From the NCBI GenBank assembly GCA_038043245.1, contig JBBTCH010000001.1, positions 1 to 64,000 on the forward strand: 64,000 bases of DNA, written 5' to 3'. The notes under the pieces are model-generated. The model searched no databases. It saw nothing but the letters and a program-made list of their open reading frames with translations, and was not told the origin of the DNA. Shown in pieces: positions 42,701-49,223 of this stretch. The position numbers and the translations under genes are program-made. Source of the stretch: JACPFV01 sp038043245. GTDB lineage: Bacteria; Pseudomonadota; Gammaproteobacteria; Nevskiales; Nevskiaceae. Numbering within the stretch: position 1 is the stretch's first letter; each line of letters begins with the position of its first letter.

Positions 42701-43051
42701 GTCGGCGATTTCTTCTGGCACGATCACGCCGCCGCCGCCGCCGAACACGCGGATGTCCTTGCCGCCGCGCTCGCGCAAAAGATCGAGCATGTATTTGAAG
42801 AACTCGACGTGCCCGCCCTGATAGCTGCTGATGGCGATGCCGTGCGCGTCTTCCTGCAGGGCGGCGGTGACGATGTCGTCTACGCTGCGGTTGTGGCCCA
42901 GATGAATGACTTCCGCGCCTTCCTGCTGCAAGAGGCGGCGGATGATGTTGATGCTGGCGTCGTGGCCGTCGAACAGCGCCGCCGCAGTGACGAAACGCAG
43001 CGGCATGCGTGCGGCTTGTGCGATGGGTGCGGGCTCGGTCTTGGCGTGCAT
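39728..43051 (-). CDS. icmF: Fused acyl-CoA mutase IcmF (isobutyryl-CoA mutase fusion)
   Basis: A 1,107-residue protein. The N-terminal B12-binding domain has AAALFDGHDASI (His 30 as cobalt ligand) and GHNRSVDDI. A G-protein chaperone domain follows (about 195-400, GTGGAGKSS, and VAVNKFDRRG). The mutase domain (about 540-1060) includes GVFPFKRENEDPARMFAGEG, SVSISGYHIAEAG and HTNAYDEA. It interconverts isobutyryl-CoA and butyryl-CoA or related branched acyl-CoAs using adenosylcobalamin, with the G domain controlling cofactor loading. Residues about 411-438 (RHPGESRDPG...LDSGLRRDDG) come from an 80-bp palindromic element in the linker between G domain and mutase. The first ATG may be replaced by Met 16. 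TATAAT lies just before the first ATG. Confidence 0.95.
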   Translation of the reverse strand: MHAKTEPAPIAQAARMPLRFVTAAALFDGHDASINIIRRLLQQEGAEVIHLGHNRSVDDIVTAALQEDAHGIAISSYQGGHVEFFKYMLDLLRERGGKDIRVFGGGGGVIVPEEIADLHAYGVSRIYSPHDGQQMGLLGMIKDMIKRAEHKLEGDAASLLLKVKGGDRRALSRVISLIEAGSLDASLIPAPSTAIPVLGVTGTGGAGKSSVNDEVIRRFRLDQQDQLKIAVIAVDPSRRKSGGALLGDRIRMNAITHPNIYFRSLASREGGKEISAALPGAIAACKAAGFDLVIAETAGIGQGDAAITEHADVSLYVMTPEFGAASQLEKIDMLDFADVVAVNKFDRRGAEDAVRDVRKAVQRNKQAFAKKPEDLPVYGTIASRFNDDGVTALYFEVRDQLVAKGLQLPSRHPGESRDPGAITAKAKELDSGLRRDDGVLKKPATKTSTSARQIVPGARARYLAEIAQANRGYRKQTEEQAVIARERQHLRESIHMLEHTGAPLTELKTALHQRVELMHPESKQLLHAWPEIRQHYVGDEYKYKVRDREISVKLTNVSLSGTHIPKVALPKYSDEGDLLKWLRLENLPGFFPYTAGVFPFKRENEDPARMFAGEGGPRRTNERFHLLSKGQPAKRLSTAFDSVTLYGENPDERPDIYGKVGNSGVSIATLDDMKELYKGFDLCAPNNSVSMTINGPAPTILAFFLNTAIDQQVDKFRAEHKREPNADEHKQIKAQTLATVRGTVQADILKEDQGQNTCIFSTEFALKCMGDIQEYFIANNVKNFYSVSISGYHIAEAGANPISQLAFTLSNGFTFVEAYLARGMKVDDFAPNLSFFFSNGMDPEYSVLGRVARRIWAVAMRDKYGANDRSQKLKYHIQTSGRSLHAQEISFNDIRTTLQALIAIYDNCNSLHTNAYDEAITTPTAESVRRALAIQLVINKEWGLGKNENPNQGSFIIDELTDLVEEAVLKEFERISERGGVLGAMETGYQRSRIQEESLYYEHQKHSGELPIVGVNTFLNPDEKPPEKTETALTRSSSDEKNDQIKRLRDFQKRHDKDATALLDKLRAAAINHTNVFEALMDAVRACSLGQITHALFEVGGQYRRSM
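41741..41820. repeat. 80-bp composite palindrome in frame inside icmF
   Basis: GTCATCCCGGCGCAAGCCGG at one end and CCGGCTTTCGCCGGGATGAC at the other form inverted copies, each with its own small hairpin. Read on the minus strand it gives peptides ESRDPG and LDSGLRRDDG. The insertion keeps the frame and falls between two domains. Confidence 0.85.
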
Positions 43052-43077
43052 CGGACGATTATAGTTAGGATTCGCCC

Positions 43078-43575
43078 ATGCTCATGCGCTCCGTCTGTTT
43101 GATGTTCTGCCTGGCAATAGCTCCCGCATTTGCGCTGGCTCCGGGTGCGCGCGCTCCGGAAATCGCCGGGCAGTTGATGGACGGCGGCAAGACGCTGAAG
43201 CTGAGCGGGCTGCGCGGCAAAGTCGTGTATCTGGATTTCTGGGCCAGTTGGTGCCCGCCCTGCCGGGTGGTGCTGCCGGATCTGGCGAAGATGCACGATG
43301 AGCTCGCGCCGCGCGGATTCGTGGTGCTGGGCGTGAATCTCGACCAGAACACCGGGCAGGCATTGCGGCTCATGCAGAAGGCGGGCGTGAAATATCCCAA
43401 TCTGCATGGACTCAACGAGAAAATGCTGAGCGCCTGGAAAATGTCGGCGATGCCTGCCGCCTATATCATCGACCGCCGGGGCATCGTGCGCGCCGTGCAC
43501 GAGGGTTTCAGGCCTTCGGAGTTTGCGGCGATGCGCGCGCAAGTGGAAAGGATTCTGGGAGATAAGAAGAAATGA
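43078..43575 (+). CDS. TlpA-like thioredoxin-family protein, secreted
   Basis: A 165-residue protein with signal peptide ending APAFALAPG and AGGA seven bases before the ATG. The thioredoxin fold has WASWCPPCR (Cys 59 and 62) and a cis-Pro in MPAAYIIDRRG. It would reduce or form disulfides, or guard apocytochrome thiols, in the periplasm. It is the first gene of a four-gene cluster with DUF4266, DUF3570 and ApbE; its stop overlaps the next start by four bases. It is divergent from icmF with only 26 bp between. Confidence 0.92.
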   Translation: MLMRSVCLMFCLAIAPAFALAPGARAPEIAGQLMDGGKTLKLSGLRGKVVYLDFWASWCPPCRVVLPDLAKMHDELAPRGFVVLGVNLDQNTGQALRLMQKAGVKYPNLHGLNEKMLSAWKMSAMPAAYIIDRRGIVRAVHEGFRPSEFAAMRAQVERILGDKKK

Positions 43576-43784
43576 AGGCATGGACGCTTGCGGTTGCGCT
43601 GCTGCTCGGCGGCTGTGCGCTGGAGCCGGTCGAACCCTGGCAGCGCGAGAACCTCGCGCGGCCCGAGATGCGATGGAAGGCAGGGCTGGTGCAGGAGTCC
43701 GCGATGCGGGCCCATGTCTATTCGAGCAAGGAAGCCGGCGGCGGCAGTGCCGCTCATTCCGCCAGTGGTTGCGGCTGCAACTGA
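43572..43784 (+). CDS. DUF4266 small lipoprotein
   Basis: A 70-residue lipoprotein with lipobox LLGGC. PWQRENLARPEMRW is the DUF4266 signature. The end SASGCGCN carries a Cys pair, unusual for so short a protein and possibly a metal, heme or disulfide site served by the TlpA-like neighbour. Starts and stops overlap both neighbours (ATGA, then TGATG), so the operon is tightly coupled. Confidence 0.9.
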   Translation: MKAWTLAVALLLGGCALEPVEPWQRENLARPEMRWKAGLVQESAMRAHVYSSKEAGGGSAAHSASGCGCN

Positions 43785-44974
43785 TGTCAAAAAGTGAATC
43801 CAAAAAACTTCTGGCGCTGACCGCAGCGGCGATGAGCCTGCCCGGCTATGCGCCGCAGGCGCAGGCCTGGTCCGATGCCGAATCCGAAACCGGCTACCGC
43901 TTCACGCACTACGCCGAGTCGGATCTCTCGGCCACTGCAACCAACCAGCGCAACCGCGAGCGTTACACGGTGTTGTCGCATCAGTTCCATCTGCGCGTGC
44001 CGGACGGCGAGGCGCGCCAGTACACCGGCGATCTGACTGTTGAAACCATGAGCGGCGCTTCGCCGTGGTTTATTGTGCCGGCGGCGGACGGCAAGCCGAT
44101 CCAGGTCATGAGCGGCGCGACCATCGACGATTCGCGCATGGCGCTGGAACTCGGCCGTACGGATTTCGAAACGCTGGGCAGTCGCAGCTATTCGCTGGGT
44201 TTTTCCAGAGAAGAGGACTATCTGTCGCTGGGCGGTGGCTACGGGCAGAGTTGGGAATTGAATGACCGCCTGACGGTGTTTGATGCGAGCCTCCGGTATT
44301 CGCGCGATTTCCTGAAGCCCACCGATGGTGAAACCGCGCGGTTCCCGGACCGCGTGAAATATGCCGATAAGGGCGTCGCCAGCGTGTCGGCGGGTGTCAG
44401 TCAGGCGCTGAGTGCCGATTCGACCGTCCAGCTCAGTCTCAGCTACGGCAATTCCGAAGGTTATCTGTCCGACCCTTACAAAAAAGTACTGGTTGGCAAC
44501 AAGATCCTGCCGGACCAGCGCCCGGGACAGCGCAATCAGTTTTCGCTGTCGGCACGGTTGCGCCAATACTGGTCACGCTTCGCGGCGGCGTTGCACCTGG
44601 ACGGCGTCGCGTCCCGTGACGATTGGGGTGTGGCAACGGAGTCGCTGGAAGCGGGGTGGTATCAGCGCGTGTGGAACGACTGGCTGCTGGCGCCGTCGGT
44701 GCGCTGGTATCAGCAGGGCGAGGCGGATTTTCACCGTCCGTATTTCAGCAGCGCGCCGGACGACGCGAACCACAGCAGCGATTACCGCCTGTCGACTTTT
44801 GGCGCCCTGAGTTACCGGCTGGGCGTGCTGCGCGACGGCCCGCAGTGGTCTTTTGCATTTGCGGCCGAACGTTACGATTCGGACCCGTCGTATTCCCTGC
44901 GCGATGCGGATCTGCAGAATCCGGGACTGGTGACATTCACCGTTTACAGCGCGGCGCTCAGCTACAAATTCTGA
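43784..44974 (+). CDS. DUF3570 outer-membrane beta-barrel protein
   Basis: A 396-residue protein with signal ending APQAQAWSD. Repeated amphipathic strands end in the aromatic SAALSYKF, a typical outer-membrane barrel C-terminus. DFETLGSRSYSLGFSREEDY and KVLVGNKILPDQRPGQRNQ fit DUF3570. Family function is unknown; the constant partner genes point to redox or flavin export. The ATG overlaps the DUF4266 stop by one base; ApbE begins one base after its stop. Confidence 0.9.
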   Translation: MSKSESKKLLALTAAAMSLPGYAPQAQAWSDAESETGYRFTHYAESDLSATATNQRNRERYTVLSHQFHLRVPDGEARQYTGDLTVETMSGASPWFIVPAADGKPIQVMSGATIDDSRMALELGRTDFETLGSRSYSLGFSREEDYLSLGGGYGQSWELNDRLTVFDASLRYSRDFLKPTDGETARFPDRVKYADKGVASVSAGVSQALSADSTVQLSLSYGNSEGYLSDPYKKVLVGNKILPDQRPGQRNQFSLSARLRQYWSRFAAALHLDGVASRDDWGVATESLEAGWYQRVWNDWLLAPSVRWYQQGEADFHRPYFSSAPDDANHSSDYRLSTFGALSYRLGVLRDGPQWSFAFAAERYDSDPSYSLRDADLQNPGLVTFTVYSAALSYKF

Positions 44975-44975
44975 A

Positions 44976-45869
44976 ATGAAGCTGCTCAGCGTGCGCTTTC
45001 GCGCCATGGGCGGCCCCTGTGAGATCCGTTTCTATGGCGCGGATGAGTCCGCCGTCACGCCCGCGCAGTACGAGATCGCGCGGCTGGAAAAACGCTACAG
45101 CCGTTTTCTCGATAGCAGCATCGTCAGCCGCATCAATGCCTCGGCCGGTGACGGTCGCGGCGTCAGGGTGGACGACGAAACGGCGGCGTTGCTGGATTAC
45201 GCTTCCGCCGCACATGTGCAGAGCGACGGGCTGTTCGATCTGACCTCGGGTGTGCTGCGGCGCGCCTGGGATTTTCGATCAGGGCGCGTGCCTGCCCAGG
45301 AAGAAATCGCGCCGTTGTTGCCGTTGATAGGCTGGGAAAAGATTTTTTGGCAGCGCCCCAACCTGTTGTTGCCGCGCGCCGGCATGCAATTGGATTTCGG
45401 CGGCATGGTGAAGGAATACGCCGCCGATCGCGCGGCGCAGGCTTTGCGCGCGGCGGGTGTTGCGCACGGCCTGATCGAGCTGGGCGGCGACATCGCCATC
45501 ATCGGCCCGCATCCCGATGGTTCGCCGTGGCGAGTAGGAATCCGCCATCCGCGGCTTGCGGGATCCGCCATTGCCTACGTTGAACTTGCCAGCGGCGGTA
45601 TCGCCAGCAGCGGCGATTACGAGCGATTCGTCGAGGCCGATGGCCAGCGCTACTGCCACATCCTGAATCCGCGTACAGGCTGGCCGGTGCAGCACCTCGC
45701 TTCGGTGAGCGTGGTTGCGCCGCAATGCCTGATTGCCGGCACCAGCAGCACGGTGGCCATGCTCAAAGAACGGGAGGGTCAAGGCTGGCTGGCGGAGCTG
45801 GGACTGCCTCACCTGTGCTTCGACCGGCAGCTTCACCCTGCGGGCACTTTGGCTTTCTTGACAGGATAA
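44976..45869 (+). CDS. apbE: FAD:protein FMN transferase (ApbE family)
   Basis: A 297-residue protein. RAMGGPCEIRFYG opens the fold; DFGGMVKEYAADRA near 140 and LIELGGDIAIIG near 170 bind FAD, and GGIASSGDYERF with HILNPRTGWPV near 220-245 form the active site with Mg2+. ApbE attaches FMN covalently to Thr or Ser of target proteins in the periplasm. No signal peptide is seen, only a hydrophobic-poor start MKLLSVRFR, so export is uncertain. No FMN-binding substrate protein lies in the window. It is the last gene of the TlpA-DUF4266-DUF3570-ApbE set. Confidence 0.92.
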   Translation: MKLLSVRFRAMGGPCEIRFYGADESAVTPAQYEIARLEKRYSRFLDSSIVSRINASAGDGRGVRVDDETAALLDYASAAHVQSDGLFDLTSGVLRRAWDFRSGRVPAQEEIAPLLPLIGWEKIFWQRPNLLLPRAGMQLDFGGMVKEYAADRAAQALRAAGVAHGLIELGGDIAIIGPHPDGSPWRVGIRHPRLAGSAIAYVELASGGIASSGDYERFVEADGQRYCHILNPRTGWPVQHLASVSVVAPQCLIAGTSSTVAMLKEREGQGWLAELGLPHLCFDRQLHPAGTLAFLTG

Positions 45870-45922
45870 AGTTACATAAGTTACTTTTACTCTGTCATCA
45901 GCAGAAGCCGATCGGTCTCTAT

Positions 45923-46609
45923 ATGAATCTGGCTCTCAAGGAAGGAGTGATTGCACGTCAGCCCCAGCGCGTGCGCACGCGCGCGCGTTTCGATCAGGTG
46001 CTGGACGCTGCGGAAGCGCTGGTCTGCGAGGAAGGGCTTTCCGGGTTTTCAATCCCGGTGCTGGCGGAACGACTCGGCTACACACGCGCCAGCATCTACA
46101 AGTTTTTCCCCACGCCTTATGCGGTGCTCAACGAACTAGCGCAGCGCCAGTTGTCGCGGCTGGAAGAGCGCCTGACGCGCCGCGCGGCCTCGACGGTTGA
46201 TCTGTCCTGGCAGGACGCGATGCGCGCGATCAGCTTCGAAGCGGTGGATTTCTATAACGAGACCCGGATCGCGCGCCTGCTGTTGCTCGGCGCGCCGGTG
46301 ACCGACGATAGCTACCGCGCGCTCGAACTGCTGATCCAGCGACTGGGCGGACTGACGCGCCAGATCATGGAACCGCGCGGGATTTTTCTGCCGACGACGA
46401 AACCCGATGCCGCGACCTTGATGGTGGAGCTGGGCACCAGCTGCTTCCGGGTCTCGCAGTTCCTGCACGGCGAAATCACGCCGGAGTACCGCGACGAGGC
46501 GGTGCGGGCGATGGCGGCCTACCTGGGTTTGTATGTCGAGGGACAAAACATCGCGCCGGTGACTCCGCTGCGACTGGCGCGTGCTATTTCCAAGGGCCGT
46601 TCGTCGTGA
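45923..46609 (+). CDS. TetR/AcrR-family regulator
   Basis: A 228-residue regulator, MNLALKEGVIARQ. The helix-turn-helix is at about 25-65 (VLAERLGYTRASIYKFFPTP). The C-terminal helical domain would bind an unknown small molecule. GTTAC(ATAA)GTTAC at 45871-45884 in the gap upstream could be part of an operator. It overlaps the next frame at its 3' end and likely heads a unit with three cytochrome-type lipoproteins. Position also allows control of the ApbE cluster. Confidence 0.87.
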   Translation: MNLALKEGVIARQPQRVRTRARFDQVLDAAEALVCEEGLSGFSIPVLAERLGYTRASIYKFFPTPYAVLNELAQRQLSRLEERLTRRAASTVDLSWQDAMRAISFEAVDFYNETRIARLLLLGAPVTDDSYRALELLIQRLGGLTRQIMEPRGIFLPTTKPDAATLMVELGTSCFRVSQFLHGEITPEYRDEAVRAMAAYLGLYVEGQNIAPVTPLRLARAISKGRSS

Positions 46610-46626
46610 GGGGCCGTGCCGGCGTC

Positions 46627-47043
46627 ATGAAAAACCCGTGTCTGCTTGGGATCGTGGTCCTGCTGTCTGCCTGCAACAGCTCCGAGCTGGCGGTGGAAGC
46701 GAAAGATGCCGCCCAGAACTGCGAGAGCCATTTCGCAAAATCAGTGCAACCCGAACTGGATTACTGCCGCACCTGCCATGTCCCCGGCGGCGTTTCCGAC
46801 GTTCCCGAAGGCCAGCGTTTCATGCTTAGAGAGGAGCCGGCCGAGGATTACGCGCGGTTGCGCAATTCCTGGGAAACGCTCGGGCGTAACGACAATGGGC
46901 CTTCGCCGATCCTGACCATGTCCTCGGGCACCGACGCCCGCGCGCATTCCGGCGGTGACCCGTGGCCGACGGACAGTGAAGCTTACAAAGCCATGGAACT
47001 GCAGCTGCAGGGATTTGAAGACCCACAAACCTGTCCGGGCTAA
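46627..47043 (+). CDS. Monoheme c-type cytochrome lipoprotein
   Basis: A 138-residue lipoprotein with lipobox LLSAC (Cys 16). DYCRTCHVPGG (Cys 47, Cys 50, His 51) is a single CxxCH heme site. The remainder includes WETLGRNDNGPSPIL and ends in a Cys (DPQTCPG), so Cys pairs other than heme ligands may exist. It would shuttle electrons to or from the larger dihemes encoded downstream. The frame can open at a GTG at 46606, but the lipoprotein signal favours this ATG. Confidence 0.8.
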   Translation: MKNPCLLGIVVLLSACNSSELAVEAKDAAQNCESHFAKSVQPELDYCRTCHVPGGVSDVPEGQRFMLREEPAEDYARLRNSWETLGRNDNGPSPILTMSSGTDARAHSGGDPWPTDSEAYKAMELQLQGFEDPQTCPG

Positions 47044-47066
47044 ATTGAACTTTCGTGAGGATCCAC

Positions 47067-49127
47067 ATGCATAAGACCTTGATTCTGATCTGCGCCGCCG
47101 TCCTGGTAAGCGCCTGCAATCGCAGCGACCCGGGCGTATCGCTCGCCAAGCTCGACGGCGCAAAAGCCAGTCTGCCGCTGCTGGGCAGCAAGCACGGCAG
47201 TCACTTGTGGGCGAGTTACTGTGAAGGCCAGCCGGATGATGCGGGCCTGCCGGTTGATCCGCGCTCGCGGATCGTGCCGGGCGCCAATGCCAATCGCGCG
47301 GTTTTTTACAACGGCTGGTGGGAGGACTGCCACATCTACCAGCCCGAAAAGGAGAAATCGGCGAAGACCTGCGGCGAGTTCCGCACGCGCCGCGACCGTG
47401 GCCGGCATTTCTTGATGGACGAATTACCGAGCGGAAGCACGACTGCCGAAGATCACGGCAACCTCTGGAAGAAATGGGGCCTGACGGAACGTCCGGCGAA
47501 TTTCGATGCGATGTATACGCTGCGCTACGGACTCAACGCCGCGCCGTTCGACAACCCGTATCCGCTGCCGGGCGAAGACCCGAATGCAACGAACGGCGGG
47601 TCGGGGCGCTTGCCGCTGGGCCTGCGTCAGTCGAAAGACGCCGACGGCAAATGGACCGGAACCATTGGCAGCGCCGCCTGTTTCTCCTGCCATGGCGGAC
47701 AGATCGGCGACCCGGACAATCAGATCACGCTGGCGACGCTCGGTCTGGGCAACAACAACTATGACGTGCTGATGCAAGGACAGGACGGTTCGCCGTTCGC
47801 CGGCACCGCGCTCGGCCCGGTGCTGCCAGCGGTGGACATCAACTCGCTGTTCAACATCGGCATCAAGCAGCGCGGCCAGAACAACGCGGTCGGCGCCTTC
47901 GAGATCCTGTTCACGGTTCTCGACTTCGACTCGCTGGGCGTGAATCCCAACCTGCTCAAAACCATGGGCGGCGAGAGCGGCGTGCTGGATGTCGCGCACC
48001 CGCTGGCGCATACGCAGGACACGCCGCCGTGGTGGAACATGGGCTCGCGGCCGCGCAAGTTTTTCGACTCCGGCGTCTCCAACGATGCCACCCGCATCAT
48101 CATGGCCGCCGGTTCCACCGACGAGCTGATCAGCTCCAACGGCAAACCGTACCGCGACCGCATCGAAGAATGGGATCAGGACCTTGAAGCTTTTTTCCTG
48201 TCGCTGCATTCGCCAAAGTATCCGCGCGATGTGGATACCAAGCTCGCCGAGGCGGGCGCCATCCTGTTTCACGTCAAGAATCTTTGGGCTGAGGAAGGCA
48301 ATGCGCAGGCGCCCAAGCCTGCGGGCGGCAACGGTTCTTGCGCGGGCTGCCACGGCGCGTACTCGCCACGCTTCGTCAACGACCCGGCCTTCCTTGAGGA
48401 CCCGGCGCTCGAAGGCGTGGCCTCGCACATCTCGACGCTCGAGGTCATCGGCACCGACACCGCGCGTTCGGACATGCTGACGCCGACGTTGCGTTCGGCC
48501 TGGGACACGACCTACTGGGGCTATGCCGACAACCTGCCCGGCCAGACGCCGCTGGAAGCCAAGGACCCGATCACGGAACTCGTCGACGACGTGATGCCGA
48601 ACCGGCCCAAGGGCGTCTGTAACTGGCAGCAGACGATCATCGGTTACCAGGCGCCGCCGCTGTACGGCGTCTGGGCCACCGCACCGTATTTCCATAACGG
48701 TTCCGTACCGACGCTGGCGCAGGTACTCGACTCCGGCGCGCGCCCGCAGATCTGGCGGCGTCCGCTGCAAACCGAGGGGCCGGTCACCGGGTTCGATCAG
48801 AGCCTCGAACGCGCCTACGACTTCGAACGCATCGGCTGGAAACACGACGTGCTCGCCTGTTCCGACATGCCCGGCACCGAGCAGATCAACTGCAATCCGG
48901 TGGACAACGCGGGTCCATCGCTGACGCAGATCGTGCAAAACCTGCTCAACAGCACCGTCAGCTGGATTGGCCTAGTCGCCATTCCCGACCCGGCGGCGGA
49001 TTCGATGGACAAGCGTTTCGTCTTTGACACCCGCATTCTCAGCAATGGCAACGGCGGTCATGCCTTCACCGACGTGCTCAGCGAGCAAGAGCGCCGCGCC
49101 ATCATCGAGTACCTGAAGACTTTGTGA
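47067..49127 (+). CDS. Diheme cytochrome c lipoprotein, RoxA/CCP-superfamily-like
   Basis: A 686-residue lipoprotein with lipobox LVSAC and GAGG before the ATG. Two heme sites: CFSCH (205-209) and CAGCH (425-429). APPLYGVWATAPYFHNGSVP near 530-550 is typical of the diheme peroxidase superfamily, and overall length with about 200-220 residues between hemes resembles RoxA/RoxB rubber oxygenases. RoxA cleaves poly(cis-1,4-isoprene) with O2; a peroxidase or other oxygenase role is possible, because key residues could not be aligned. A paralogue follows after a 70-bp palindrome. Confidence 0.82.
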   Translation: MHKTLILICAAVLVSACNRSDPGVSLAKLDGAKASLPLLGSKHGSHLWASYCEGQPDDAGLPVDPRSRIVPGANANRAVFYNGWWEDCHIYQPEKEKSAKTCGEFRTRRDRGRHFLMDELPSGSTTAEDHGNLWKKWGLTERPANFDAMYTLRYGLNAAPFDNPYPLPGEDPNATNGGSGRLPLGLRQSKDADGKWTGTIGSAACFSCHGGQIGDPDNQITLATLGLGNNNYDVLMQGQDGSPFAGTALGPVLPAVDINSLFNIGIKQRGQNNAVGAFEILFTVLDFDSLGVNPNLLKTMGGESGVLDVAHPLAHTQDTPPWWNMGSRPRKFFDSGVSNDATRIIMAAGSTDELISSNGKPYRDRIEEWDQDLEAFFLSLHSPKYPRDVDTKLAEAGAILFHVKNLWAEEGNAQAPKPAGGNGSCAGCHGAYSPRFVNDPAFLEDPALEGVASHISTLEVIGTDTARSDMLTPTLRSAWDTTYWGYADNLPGQTPLEAKDPITELVDDVMPNRPKGVCNWQQTIIGYQAPPLYGVWATAPYFHNGSVPTLAQVLDSGARPQIWRRPLQTEGPVTGFDQSLERAYDFERIGWKHDVLACSDMPGTEQINCNPVDNAGPSLTQIVQNLLNSTVSWIGLVAIPDPAADSMDKRFVFDTRILSNGNGGHAFTDVLSEQERRAIIEYLKTL

Positions 49128-49134
49128 GTTTTTC

Positions 49135-49204
49135 TTGTCATCCCGAACGCAGTGAGGGATCTGGCGAAAGCAAGGCCAGATTCCTCGCGAGCTCGGAATG
49201 ACAA
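49135..49204. repeat. 70-bp imperfect palindrome (TTGTCATCCCGAACGC... type)
   Basis: TTGTCATCCCGAACGCAGTG and the arm CTCGGAATGACAA form the ends of a long inverted repeat with AGATTCC/GGGATCT inner arms. The element lies between the two diheme genes and could weaken transcription between them or stabilise the first message. The same 70-bp element is at 52878-52947. Confidence 0.8.
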
Positions 49205-49223
49205 AGGTGCCGGGAGCTTTGCC

